A stretch of 64,000 nt of DNA from NCBI GenBank assembly GCA_032622095.1, contig CP136067.1, forward strand, positions 55,903,899 to 55,967,898. The letters are read 5' to 3'. Both the position numbers and the translations under genes were made by a program. The notes under the pieces are model-generated. The model did no database searches. It was given only the letters and a program-made list of their open reading frames with translations, and was not told the origin of the DNA. Source of the DNA: Siphonodentalium dalli (lineage: Eukaryota; Mollusca; Scaphopoda; Gadilida; Siphonodentaliidae). Positions 44,101 to 54,922 of the stretch are shown piece after piece (within the stretch, counting starts at the first letter, position 1; every line of letters starts with the position of its first letter).

Positions 44101-47100
44101 GCGCATAGTCTCGCTCGCTGGTTTGGGCCCAGGCGCGCAGTTTCTATCAAGATAAAATAAACAGCGGATTGCCGGAAATCCGAAATACATTCATAAATGC
44201 CGCGTAAATTGAATTAGTTAACTCACGATCGATGTCCAGTGAATCTCTTTGATGGTTTAACACTGCTTAATCCACTATCCATAAGCACAAGTGAATGTTA
44301 CACACTATGTTTTATATTGTACATGCTCCTATACTAATTGTAATTCATAATTATTAATAAAGAATCAATTTAATACTCCGATTCCATGCTGACAGAATAA
44401 TATCAACTTCTCCCGGCCACGTGGTCTCGCTTTGATTTTCCAGGAATTTATGTGACGTCATAAGCCATACATAGAAATCATTCAAATGTATTTTTAGCTT
44501 TGAATCATTCAGACAGATTGTGCATTCGACACCGTGTGACCTCAAATAATTTACTGGTGTCAGTGATCAAACGTCGGGCGGGTTGATTGACTCCGCACTG
44601 TGAATGGAAAGTTGTGGAATTGGTAACTAGGTCGCGGCACCTTTGATCTCGCGACACATCACACAGGCATTCTCGCAACGCGGTAATAAAACGGAAAATG
44701 GGACACATTATTAATAATCTCGTCTGGGTAGACACTGAAAATATCGTTATCAGTTTTGGCCAACTTTGCTCGCTGTATTTGGCCTAGGTGCGCAATCGAT
44801 CACTCGCTTGTATTCAATTTCAGGCGCCCGATGGTGCGCAAGAGCGATCGCGCGCCTCAAAAATGAAAGTCTGAGAATATAAGCTACCGGTATACATATA
44901 TTAATTTATTGCATGGTGAATATACATGTAAATAAAAATGAGTGTTGATTATCTGACCTGCACTTTTGTTTAGAAAAGTTATAGATCTATCATGTCATGA
45001 ATCACTGCTCTGGCTGTGCCCATTGAGATCATACTCCACTAGTTCAAAACCTGGGAACTGTTTGATGTTCTGAAAGGAAAGTTTATGATATAGAAAAAAC
45101 AGTGCAGGTGATATATTTCTTAGTTAATATATGTTCCTTCATAATGTACTTCACAGTAGGTGACGGTCCCAGCTCGATATTGCATGAGTTACTTGTGTAT
45201 GTGACTCTTTTGAGAGATTTTGATTTGCATTGCTTACAATCATGGAATTTCTCCCGGGAAATAAATTGAAAGGTTATTGCATAATCAAAATATATTCCCT
45301 GTGTTGTTTGTTCAATGTTATAAAGTTCCCCCTCAAAAGAGGTCAGAACATCAAAAACTTCCCATGTTTTGAACGGGAGGAATATGATCTTTACGAGTGT
45401 GCCCAGAGTAGAGATTCATTGCATGATCAATAAAAGTTAGAAATCTGTGCAACAACAATATTATAGTCGATTGATCCTGGTAATTTTTACTCATCAGCAG
45501 TTATCTGTAGGTAGGACATATATATAGATCATCCAATTATTCCTATATTTTTCCTGTCATTTGTCCTCATGTTATTATATAAAATCTCGATTTAAAAAAA
45601 TCTGGATCAAGATTGCAACTGCCATCTAAAATTTGTTGAATTCCCTTTGGGATGATCCTTAACATTTAAGGCCAGGGTATGCCTGTGTATTTTGAGATGT
45701 GTATGTTCTGGTGTAACAATATTGATTCTCAACCAAACAAATAAAATAAGCCTATTGCGGCTTTTTGTACTGGTAAATCCTCTCCCAGATCACTCTAATG
45801 TCCCGAATGACTTAAGCAGCAGTGTTTGAGCAAGGTTCTTCAGATTCAACCCATTTTGTGAAATATAATCTTGTCTTGTCTGCAACTAATTCAACATGGA
45901 TCTCTGATTTCAGTATTTTACATTTGTTCTGATTCTGTTCGTGCTGGAAGTTGCAGCGATTGCCATACTGTTTACCAAAAAGACAGAGGTAAGGCAAGAC
46001 ATGCTCATCTTTAAATTTCAGACTGAAAGCCAAGCAAAATGTAAGGTCTCTTGAGCTCTGACTGGAGAGTTACTTAAATAATGAATGAATCTTCTTGTAG
46101 AATGAGATTAAATACTTGGATGTTGGACAATATAATATAGTGCTAGCATTCTCAAAAAGATCTTTCATTATATTCCATCTACAATGATCAGGAATGTATG
46201 CATGTAGTTGGTTTACTATTTAAACATTCCTTGGATTGGTCAATCAAACAGACAAAATATTGTTCATGTTTTCTCCAGCTTGGGTAACAGCATTTTCATA
46301 TTCTGGTTTACAAACCCTCCTACAATTTATTTCCTTACATTATAATAAAGATTTTAAATGTTATTGCTTTGTTTGATTTATGATCATATTGACTAAGATA
46401 TTAAAGACATATGATGGACTTGTTCGGGTGCGTGAAACTGATAAGTTAGTACTCAGGCGCTATGCCAACTGGAGGAATGTAGCATTCTACAAACATAGCC
46501 AAAAATATCAAGCAAATCGACTGTACAATTCCACCGAGAACATCATCTGCACTACGCTCAATTGTAAATATTTAGTTCTCAATTCGGAACGCAACTATCG
46601 CCAATAAACAAACGAAAATGATTTTGCCATCGAGATTCTCTGCATGTAATTGATATATAAGAATGACGGTGTGTGTTGTTAATTTCGATACAATATTTGT
46701 AAAATAACTACTTTCAGCAAGATTATTCCCCATTCTATATTTTATCACCCTACCGGAGTGTTTCACATCACTTTAAGCATATGGTGTAGAAAATTGTTTG
46801 GCACAGTCTTTCTTTTGCTCTCATTATTTTTGATTATATAAACTGTTTTATTGCAAGAAATATCTCAGTTTAATTTTATTCACAATAAGAAAATCGACTA
46901 AAAGTCCTTGCTCATCCCCAGGGGTAGGAGGGTGCATGGAATCAGAATCCGCTCGATCTAGTTCAATGACAGTGGTTACATGTAAGGACTCACTAGGTGG
47001 GGCTAAGCTGATGTCACTATTAGTGACATCAGTGAGTGAGAAACTCATGGCCATATCTGAGTGATAAAGTTGGTGAGTAGGGCAAAGATTCAAGTAAAAA

Positions 47101-50100
47101 CCCCAGAGAACATCTTTAGCACTAAGATAACCTGCTATAATGGTCTAGCCTTTCGTTATGGTTTAAATTCGTCAGGACGAAGTTTGGCGTGTGGATTGAT
47201 GAAGATTTTGCTCGCCTTTTTATACCATTTCTTGTGTCTCCAATTTTATTGGCGAGTGTCAAAGGGTTAATTTGGAGACGCACAACAAACAGTATAAAAA
47301 GGCGAGCAAAGTCCTTATCGGGAATTAATAGTTGCTGATTCATTACTTCATGTCTTGAATGAATCATGTGAAGTTATTGTGACTCAGCTGTATGTTTTGA
47401 TGCATTTAATGAACAGAAATGAACCATTTTATCAACAGCTTGAATTTCTCTTCTGTGCAGGATGTCAAGTTTCATGAGAATCATGTTTTTAAAAATTAAT
47501 ATTTTCACCTGATAGGTAGCTGTTCCGTAATCAGGTAATAGTCTTTTATATGTCTTAAAGATGCGAACTTGTTGATATCCTTCTTGTTGATATCTTCTCT
47601 AATTTATCTTTGTATTTATTCGCAGATAAAGTCTCTGATAAGAGAAGAAATGGCTCTCAGCCTCCGAGAAAAATATACACCCACTCCTATTAGTGAAGGG
47701 GAAATTGGTGTGGTCTCTATAGTGGACAGACTTCAACAGAATGTAAGTGTGAACGGGGTGTAATTAGTTCATCACTTGTAATCTGATGATATCTTAATAA
47801 TGAAAGTCGAACGATTGATGTGAACATCATCGTTTACTTTTTTAGGGTGGTGAAAAGCACATATAGGCACAATATATAACCCGTTATATATTAAATGGAT
47901 TCTCCCACTCAGTTATAAAAGTATTAATTAGAGAGGTCTATTGTTCATCTTGAGGTGTTTTCAGGAAAAATAAGCAGAAGACAGATAATAAAAGTGCAGA
48001 AGGAGTCCAATTTATGTTCAGATAATAATTTCAACAAACAACCTATATGGTCGTTTGTTGAACTTATTATCTGAACATATGCAAAGGGAACTACTCATCA
48101 ATGAGTATTTAGTAAAGAATGAGTTAAATATGGTTAAAGACAGATGTTCAATTGAAAACAGAGCTGTTAAGTTTCATGGATTGTCCATGAGACTCCCGGA
48201 TTGCCACGGCAATTCCGCAAATACGAATAACCCCCAATTTCTCCCAGATTCAGCGAAACCCCGCATTCAAAATCTCAAAAAAACGATGTTCAAGTTTTTT
48301 ATGTGTACCCATACCATAGTATGGTACACATAATGTCGACGTCCAGATTGACCACTCGTCGTTAGTCCGTCTGTCTGTCTGTCTGTAGACACTTTACGCA
48401 TGGTGCGATAACTCAAACATTTTCTAATGGATCAGAACCAAATTTTGGATATGAGTTTCTCAGACCAAAATACAGATTGAGTTCTAATATGGGTTTGATC
48501 CAAGTTTTTTATACGGAGTTATGGCCCCTTTCCGACTTAGAATTCACGGATGCTACGATAACTAAAAAATAATTAATCTGATCAGAACCAAATTTGGTAT
48601 GTGAGTTTCTCCACCTAAAATACAGTTCGAGTTCGAATATGGGTTTGATCAGATTATTTTTAATGGGGTTATGGCCCTTTGACATATAATTCATGCATGC
48701 TTCGATAAATCAACCAGTTTTCATCTGATAGGAACCAGATTTGGTATGTGAGTTTCTCAACTCAAAATACAGATCGAGTTTGAATATGGGTTAGATCCTG
48801 TTTTTTTATACCAGAGTTATGGCCCCTTTTAACTAAGAATTGAACAGATTTGAGATTTTTATGCTTACAATATATAACCATAGTAGCTTACAATTAATTA
48901 CCTGCGATATCAGTTAGCTCTAAGAGAGACAGGAGTAAACCTGTATTATGGGAATTAGAGCCCAAAATTTCAAATTTGGGTTTGATCCATTTTTATAAAA
49001 CAGAGTTATGGCTTATGGATTTTCGCGTCCGAACTGAAAATAGCTGATCACTATCGACAAGGTATGGGTTAAACATCTGCCGATCGTGATCGTCCTCTCG
49101 TTTATTTTTCGAATTCGTGCATTTGTGGGAGATTCCCCAAATGACAGGGATTTCCTTATTTCCGGTACCGTAAATACCCACACATTAACATTCACAGAAT
49201 GTACCATCAGTAACTTTGATGTTCCCTCTGATTGAAGACTGATATTAATTTATTTTCACACTCTGGTGAAGCCACACGTATTAAGGGTGTTGTTATAGTA
49301 TAAAATATTGGAGATTAATAAGCAGACGTTTCTGGTTTATTCTGTCTGTACTCTCATCCAGAATCAAACTATAGGTGTCAGCGGATTTTACTTCAGATAA
49401 TTTCTCCTCTAGAATTACACTGGCGATAGCACTCTGAAATTCCGAAATTGATTTGTCACTAGTATAGGAGAGCCTGAATAGTGTCGATACCTAGGGTACC
49501 AATGAGTTCAATTAGATGGGGCGAATTCTTCTTTCGGGAGCTCGCGTTTAGCAACATGATATGCACACTTCAAATATGCGAGAATGTGGTGTTCATCCTT
49601 CTTAATTTTATCGCTGATTATCTTCTGCATTGGCTGATGCTGGGCAATCTTACTTCTGGTCACAGCTGTAATGTGCGTTTCAGCTGAAAGGAAACAAAAG
49701 GCCAAATTAAATAACTGCTGTAGGTGCATAGCCGATGTCATTTAATCCGATTACTAATTGTTTGGTGTATGTATGTACAATGGAAGTCGGCATTCGCCAT
49801 TTGGCTTGGGGCAATAACATCGCCGTCCTATAGAAACGTGCTTCGATATTTTGTCACGTTTGCGGGTAATAAAAACTTTAAGTGACCACTTGGTTCGATA
49901 TTTTATTCGTGTGTTAAATGTGCCCCCATCCAAACAAATAAGGCCACAGGAAGTTGATTCTCTGTTTCTCAGACACTTTTTTTCCCAAAGCAGGCAGGCA
50001 GGCAGATTTTTATATTTATTTTTTATGGCCAAAATTTACCAGCAGGCAGGTTTTTATTACCATATTTTATGACCAAAATTTCCCGGCAGGCAGGTTTTTA

Positions 50101-53100
50101 TTTCCAATAATGTCGACACTATCCTTGCTGAAACCAATTTTTTTTTTTCTAAATATTCTAGAAATTTTTGGGTGAGTTCATCCCTTTTATTTATGGATTT
50201 GTCCAACTTTGGAAGCTGGAAAGTCTTTTCCATAAGAACACTGAATGTAGACTTCGTTGGTGCATTCGCACTGGTAGTTGCACGTTGACAAGTACTTGAA
50301 GAAGTATTGGTGGTCACCGTGATCTTAAAATAAAAGCCAAAAATGTCTGCAACCTGTGTGGCTTTCAGTTCAGGTGAGACGAAGTCTGATGTTTTGTTTT
50401 TTCCAACAGAAATGGATTTGATGCTTCCGCCGTGTTGGGACGTTATCCGTTCCGATAAATTCCGACATGTTTCATCGATCTCAACACTCACTATAGTCCA
50501 GGGGATAAGTATTTGTTGCCGTCCCACACGCAAACATTCAGAATTGCAACCATTGTTTTAGCGGAAGTAGATCGGGCGCGTTCGATTAAGATTCCGGACA
50601 TCGGCTTGTTCGATCTATTAAAAGATTGGAATTATGAGATAGAGTTGCGCCTCTTTATCCACACCTGTTAACAATGGTCGATTGCGAACTTGACGGATTG
50701 CGAGCGGCGGGATGAATTATACTTTTTATTTTTGGTAGGCTATAAAAAGTACCCAGCGGCGTATTTTTTCGGGGGGCGGCGGTGTCTGAGAAACAGAGAA
50801 TCAACTTCCTATGGCCTAATGTTGAAATTATCTTTTATGTGAAATAAAATTAGTGCGACACCAAATCGTCAATTAAAAAAAACGAAAAAATTTGAGTGAC
50901 CACGTGGTTTGATATTATAGAGTTGTCCTTCTTATATAACCTTCCGCTATAAACAATTGAGTGACCACGTGGTTCGATATTTTAGAGTTGTCCTTATTAG
51001 ATATTAGATACATATACTTATTTGTACTTACAAAGAGCATGCCGAGTGTGGTTTGTCGTTTTGCTGGGAACATCATGCCCTCGTGCGTAGGCAATATCTA
51101 ATTTGGCGGCGCGACACACAGAACAATGCCACTTATCGTTGGCATCTTGAACGTACCAGTCAAATGCATTTTGATTTAGTTTTTTGCAGAATTGTTTTGA
51201 CGGCGATCCCGAGGAGGGAATATCTTCACATTTGCGTTTAGCGGACGGAGAATTTGTGAGCCAAGTTGATAATGACATCTTCGCTTGAATGATACATTGT
51301 AGCAACCCGTATGCAAATTTATATAGCTGGACCAGGCTTGTGAATACTTATTTATTTGAATCACAACTACGACAAAGAAAGTGTTATTTTGACAGATTTG
51401 AATAACGTACACCTCAATTTCGTCGCCGATCGTAGTCTGACCACAACGAAACCCATTACCGCTAATTTACTTAGTGAATCCCGGATGACAGCTTCGAATT
51501 CAACTCATTAATTATGTTATTGTCAAGGTGTGCCGATTTGCGTAAAAAGGGTGCTTGTGCAAGCCTCCGATACCATTAAAATGTTAATGCTGGGATTACC
51601 TCAGTTTCATTCACCAATACAATTATAGTTAAAAGAATATGTTGGGCCATTTTACCTAAAAATCGAGTTCAGATACACCAGAAAATCGGAGGGCGACTTC
51701 ACTTCTCCCTGGCGCGAAACGAAGACGACTTCGTGGCGTCGAGGGCGACTATTTCGCTCTACTCGCCTGGTAAGCTGAGGCCTGTACAATACGTATAATC
51801 ACAAGTGTCCAGCTGTATTGTAAGGCCCCATTGATGCACATATCTTAGTAATGGATTAGTGGTATGCATTGCGAACGGAAGTTTGCGGGTAAAACTGTAA
51901 GACGGGTCATTTTGTACTACCTGTTTCACACATTCATGTCCGGTTGTAACCTGTGTAACTCGGGTTCATTTTTTACTTATTTTAACGAAGTTTCTGCTTC
52001 ATAAATTATTTTAATAATGGAATGTGTGCAATTCTTTTGGGGGTTAAACCATAAGACGAGTCCATTTTGTAGTTTATTCCGATTTTGTACTTTCGGTTTC
52101 GAGCATATCTAGCTGTATTTTTACTTAGTTTATACGAAGTGTCTGCTTCTTTCTCGTCAATAAATGGTGGTATCTCCCAATCACAGCAGCTCTATTACAA
52201 TTACCAACAGGACATTCATTAACATTTTATTTAGATCTATCTATTTATAAAATAAACACAAATAGAAACTCATAAAAACTATGTAATCTTCATCATAAAA
52301 ATGATTTTTGGAACATGAACATATTTGGGCATACCTCCCGCAAAAATCTCCCGGATCGACATTTTCAAAACTTAACAGGTCTGATTGAAAACCACACTTG
52401 GATAACTGTCGGAAGGTTTAGTGTTCTAAAATCTGAATTTGGTCAAGTTCACATGTTTTTGTTTATTAGGGTACCCAGGATGTCGAAAAACATTAATTTG
52501 AGTACCATAAATCTTTGAACGTTGATTAGGGAGCAAAGTATCTCTAAAATCTTGCCCAATAGACATGACATCATGGTCTTTATTAGGCCTACATCATCTG
52601 CTGCACGTTTCAATAATAAATCAACAGTTCTAATGGATCTATGCCAAAAAGAAATCTCAACTTTATGTTAGATGTTTCAATCATAGATCCATCTCGTTAA
52701 TCCTATTCATTGGTGGGAAATGTTCAGATATTAAGTTCAACAAATTACCAACCTGTATATGGTCATTTGTTGAACTTATCATCAGTAAATTTCCTGAGGG
52801 ATAACTACCTCACTTGTCAATGAGTATTTATTATAGAAAAGGTTAGCAGTGGATGGGATAAAAAACATGGCAGCATACAGAATATCAAGAATCCTGACAA
52901 CTGCGAACTAAAGAAAGGCTCACAATGATCAAAACTAACAATATTTAACATATACACATTAATGTATTCATTGTGACTTAAATTATGTACCTAACATATA
53001 ACATTTAATGAATATCATCTGAGATCTGAATAAAAATATTAAATAAAAAAAAGAAAAAAGAATCCTGACAACATCTCGATTCTCTACTTCTATTAATTCA

Positions 53101-53656
53101 AATTTCAAGGAGCTCATCATTAATGGTGGATTTCTAAAATGTTGTATCTTCAAAAAATCTAATTTTATAGGAGACTCAAAGAATTATCCTACCAGGAACG
53201 GTTTCAAAAATAGGACTATCAACATTTATCAACAACAGATTTCGTGGGAAATCCTGATACAATATTTCAAAACATGATTTTTCCTGAAAAATGGAGTTTG
53301 TACTTGAAAAATTGACAAGTTCTCTGAGGAACTTATGTAATTGAACCCATAGATTCTAAACATGCAAAATAATTCTTTCATGCCATAACACCATAATGCC
53401 CAATGTGACAATTTAGAAGCCAACCAACGACATATTTGTTCAGTGTATTACATATCGTCAAATATTTGTATTTATATTTATTATTGACTGTATCAGATAA
53501 CAATTTACTTTGCAGCTCCAATGTTGTGGTATTAACAACCATACAGACTGGTACGACATTGATGCATGGCCTGATAAGCACTACGTCCCAGATTCCTGCT
53601 GCGTGGATCAAGTAATCAAATGTGGCCAGGGCAGATCTCCTCTGATCTGGGAGCGG
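41072..53656 (+). CDS. Tetraspanin, five exons (TM4 exon missing from window)
   Basis: Tetraspanins are four-pass membrane proteins that organise partner receptors in plasma-membrane microdomains. Exons 41072-41146, 43866-44054, 45914-45988, 47626-47742 and 53516-53656 join without phase change into 199 codons. They give TM1 (YSFGIYNVLIL + LFGCSILSLGIWML), TM2 (ASIIIFIGAVIALSGFLGFCG with ENQCMLVS after it), TM3 (YFTFVLILFVLEVAAIAILF), a charged stretch, and the large loop with CCG, PDSCC and a further Cys (IKCG). The loop should continue with a conserved GC and then TM4. That exon was not found up to 64000; intron 5 is at least 10 kb because a LINE and Helitrons sit in it. All introns being phase 0 is usual for the family. 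The subfamily cannot be named from these exons alone. Confidence 0.9.
41193..41436. mobile_element. TTAA-flanked element, copy 3, single palindrome
   Basis: TTAA at 41189-41192 and 41437-41440; same TIRs as copy 1. Only one 69-bp palindrome (41219-41287) is present, its left half like palindrome 1 and its right half like palindrome 2 of the longer copies. Lies 47 bp into tetraspanin intron 1. Confidence 0.85.
41521..41733. mobile_element. 213-bp foldback MITE, TA-flanked
   Basis: CAGTAATGCCC at the left and GGGCATTACTG at the right, TA on both sides. The arms of about 100 bp are nearly identical, folding around AGCTCTCCCCGAGAGCT. CAGT termini and a TA target fit Tc1/mariner-derived MITEs. 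Confidence 0.85.
41830..43200 (+). repeat. ~150-bp tandem array, family D (about 9 units)
   Basis: Each unit has AGAACCATC-GGCCTATTTAG, ATATTTGGTATG, TGACTGG-ATTCA, AATGGGGTCACCAGGT and CCAGGGACATAACT. Fills half of tetraspanin intron 1. Unit lengths vary because of small deletions. Confidence 0.85.
41926..41974. repeat. Near-perfect hairpin inside array D
   Basis: GGATGTTCCCTTGGTGACTG is followed at once by its mirror around TTAT. Other units of the array have only the forward version. Confidence 0.8.
43615..43800 (+). repeat. Dispersed repeat R2, copy 2
   Basis: Same segments as 18180-18510, ending about 65 bp before tetraspanin exon 2. Confidence 0.6.
43866..44054 (+). CDS. Tetraspanin exon 2
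   Basis: 63 codons from the end of TM1 through the small loop (SHGTGEVLASYG) and TM2 to the conserved EN-C motif. Acceptor TTTTTTCAG, donor GTAAGT. Confidence 0.92.
44073..44873. mobile_element. 801-bp TIR element beside a tetraspanin splice donor
   Basis: Ends CAGACTTTCATTTTT / AAAAATGAAAGTCTG with GGCGCGC next to them, flanked by 6-bp repeats AGAATA (44067-44072 and 44874-44879). CpG-rich stretches near both ends (GCGCGCA, GATCGCGCGC). No recognisable protein. Confidence 0.72.
44880..45910. other. Tetraspanin intron 2 remainder
   Basis: No feature recognised. Confidence 0.4.
45914..45988 (+). CDS. Tetraspanin exon 3
   Basis: 25 codons: YFTFVLILFVLEVAAIAILF then TKKTE, i.e. TM3 and the first residues of the large loop. 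Acceptor GATTTCAG, donor GTAAGG. Confidence 0.92.
45990..47620. other. Tetraspanin intron 3
   Basis: Contains a 44-bp-arm inverted repeat (47204-47247 / 47268-47311) around GCTCGCCTTTTTATA, and a protein-like minus frame at 46890-47070 that I cannot identify (SLAPPSESLHVTTVIELDR). Otherwise nothing seen. Confidence 0.4.
47626..47742 (+). CDS. Tetraspanin exon 4
   Basis: 39 codons, IKSLIREEMALSLREKY then EIGVVSIVDRLQQN: the helical start of the large loop just before CCG. Acceptor TTCGCAG, donor GTAAGT. Confidence 0.88.
47880..48120 (+). repeat. Dispersed repeat R1, third copy
   Basis: GGTCTATTGTTCATC..., AGCAGAAGACAGATAAT and TTGTTGAACTTATTATCTG shared with 31010-31262. The TTGTTGAA part is mirrored locally (TTCAACAAA at 48030). 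Confidence 0.6.
48290..49050 (-). mobile_element. Second copy of the family-A tandem-core element
   Basis: Inverted relative to 2011-3456. A palindromic end (ACCATACTATGGTACAC) at 48305-48330, a GTCTGTCTGTC tract, then ~150-bp units with CCAAATTTGGTA, and the pre-array segment with TTACAATTAATTACC. It is shorter than the first copy. Confidence 0.75.
49045..49105 (-). pseudogene. DIRS ORF1 fragment, about 55 bp
   Basis: The minus strand reads DDHDRQMFNPYL, nearly identical to the DIRS ORF1 segment at 1960-2010. It directly borders the second family-A element, at the same ORF position where the first copy is inserted. Confidence 0.7.
49940..50819. mobile_element. 880-bp TIR element of unknown superfamily
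   Basis: Ends AGGCCACAGGAAGTTGATTC...CAGACAC and the mirror, 36 bp with one mismatch. Both flanks carry GTGACCAC(T/G)TGGTTCGATATT copies (49880, 50895, 50955). Inside are three ~50-bp copies of GCAGGCAGGTTTTTAT and a 158-codon minus frame. Confidence 0.72.
50057..50533 (-). CDS. Unrecognised ORF inside the TIR element
   Basis: 158 codons with no early Met; segments include VEIDETCRNLSERI, GGSIKSISVGKNKTSDF, QVADIFGFYFKI and EKTFQLPKLDKSIN, then KFLEYLEKKKLVSARIVSTL. The composition is protein-like. It could be one exon: TATAG at about 50493 is a possible acceptor. The C-terminus runs into the GCAGGCAGG repeats. I know no family for it. Confidence 0.4.
   Translation of the reverse strand: MRVGRQQILIPWTIVSVEIDETCRNLSERITSQHGGSIKSISVGKNKTSDFVSPELKATQVADIFGFYFKITVTTNTSSSTCQRATTSANAPTKSTFSVLMEKTFQLPKLDKSINKRDELTQKFLEYLEKKKLVSARIVSTLLEIKTCLPGNFGHKIW
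51300..52690. other. Tetraspanin intron 4 part, no feature recognised
   Basis: No supported gene or repeat. Confidence 0.4.
52700..52855 (+). repeat. Dispersed repeat R1, fourth copy
   Basis: GGTGGGAAATGTTCAGAT, TTTGTTGAACTTATCAT, CTCACTTGTCAATGAGTAT. Confidence 0.62.
53516..53656 (+). CDS. Tetraspanin exon 5
   Basis: 47 codons: LQCCGINNHTDWYD, then YVPDSCCVDQVIKC and SPLIWER. CCG and P-x-SCC are the family's large-loop signature, forming disulphides. Acceptor TTTGCAG, donor GTATGT, phase 0. Confidence 0.95.
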
Positions 53657-54052
53657 GTATGTTTGGCAATAAGTTGTAAAATGTTATATTACATTGTTCT
53701 TGGTATGTAGTTATTCAGGACATAAATGACAGATTCTGTGTGGATTTTAACCACAAGAAGAGATTTGTGCAAAAGTTAAAACCCACGACAAACTGAATCA
53801 GAAGTTTATGATCACATTGAATCAGTGGACAGGGCTATCATCTCATATATATTTTGAAGACCTCTGTCTGTTTGTTTGTCTGTATGTTTGTATGTTTGTC
53901 TGTATGTTGTCATGTTGTCATGTTGTCATGTCATGTTGTGCGCATGTCCGACATGGCGGAATTGTTTTGTCTTTTCTCTCCGGAAAAAGGAAATTTTAGC
54001 TATTTAATCCTGTTTTAAATAATGTGATTCCGGGAGTGCTATAACCTCCAAT

Positions 54053-54922
54053 ATGCACCGAAACGACACAAAGGTTAATTCTATTGAAAGAGGGAGGCGA
54101 CCCCGGAGTTCGGATGGAGAGACACCGAAACCAGAAAGTAAACAGAAAGTGACACAAAAAATGGCGGACAATGCAGAAATATCGGTGGTGAGTCAATTAC
54201 AAGAAGTTTGTAAATCAATTGCTGAACTTCAAAAAGGCCAAAATTCTATCCGGAAAATGTTCGAAAGTAAAATTGATAATTTGCGTAAGGACCTACTTGA
54301 GAACTTTGATAACAAATTGAAAGCTATGACCCAGGACTTTGATCTCGCTATTGGTAAACAACAGGCAGAAAGCGAGAAGTTATCAGCGAGCATGAACACA
54401 ATCACGGATCGCCTAACGGCTCTTGAGGTCAAGGGTAATCAGCAATCAGCTAACGGTTCTGCGGCAGTCGGCGCGACAGGTGGAGTGGATAATCCTCTGA
54501 ATTTAACGGATCTGACAATTATAATCTCCAATCTCCCATACGATGATAACGCAACAAGTGATGTTGACATTCTGCAGAAAGTTAAACAGCTTGTAGATGC
54601 CTTGGGCAGTGCTTGTGGTGGAAAAGTCACATTAACAGCAGCTGAACGACTGGTGAGCAGGCAGTCAGGAAAGCCTGGGGTTGTGAAAGCTAGCTTTGGT
54701 TCAATCGACCAGAAGAAATTAGTGCTGAAGAACAAAAATGTTTTGAAAGATTCAGAAGAATTCAAAAATGTGTACATAAGATCTAGTAAGACGCATACTG
54801 AAAGGATTCTGGAGCTGAATGCACGCACAATATTGAAGGAACTTCCTGGTGGGAACAATTATCGGATAACCGCTAATGGCAGAATCATCAAACGTGACAA
54901 CCAGCGTGGACCTGACCAATAG
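54053..54922 (+). CDS. LINE ORF1 (RNA-binding chaperone-like)
   Basis: 289 codons. A basic N-terminus (RGRRPRSSDGE) is followed by a predicted coiled coil, residues ~45-135 (SQLQEVCKSIAELQKG, NLRKDLLENFDNKLKAM). An RRM-like part follows (LTIIISNLPYDDNA, GVVKASFGSIDQKKLVLKNK) and a C-terminal domain (RSSKTHTERILELNARTILK). This order is that of L1/L2-type ORF1 proteins. The TAG stop is followed in the same frame by ORF2. Confidence 0.82.
   Translation: MHRNDTKVNSIERGRRPRSSDGETPKPESKQKVTQKMADNAEISVVSQLQEVCKSIAELQKGQNSIRKMFESKIDNLRKDLLENFDNKLKAMTQDFDLAIGKQQAESEKLSASMNTITDRLTALEVKGNQQSANGSAAVGATGGVDNPLNLTDLTIIISNLPYDDNATSDVDILQKVKQLVDALGSACGGKVTLTAAERLVSRQSGKPGVVKASFGSIDQKKLVLKNKNVLKDSEEFKNVYIRSSKTHTERILELNARTILKELPGGNNYRITANGRIIKRDNQRGPDQ

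Larger units (their letters stand above)
49325..51278 (-). pseudogene. hAT-superfamily (ZNF862-like) transposase gene, broken
   Basis: Exon 1 (51032-51278) begins MSLSTWL and contains WHCSVCRAAKLDIAYARG, a zinc-binding N-terminus typical of ZNF862/KIAA1586-type hAT proteins. Its GTAAGT donor leaves one base which fits in phase with the CTTTCAG acceptor at 49683. Exon 2 runs HITAVTRSKIAQHQP, DEHHILAYLKCAYHVA, LIELIGTLGI, FQSAIASVILEEKLSE and YSLILDESTDR, the last being the start of the hAT catalytic region. Two frame changes, near 49510 and 49460, break exon 2, and the rest of the transposase is missing after 49325. The intron holds the TIR element at 49940-50819. It lies antisense in tetraspanin intron 4. 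Confidence 0.7.

Noticed and set aside
46848-47093. Minus frame with acidic, Ser/Pro-rich sequence
   Set aside because: Looks somewhat protein-like, but without splice sites, partner exons or any recognisable family.
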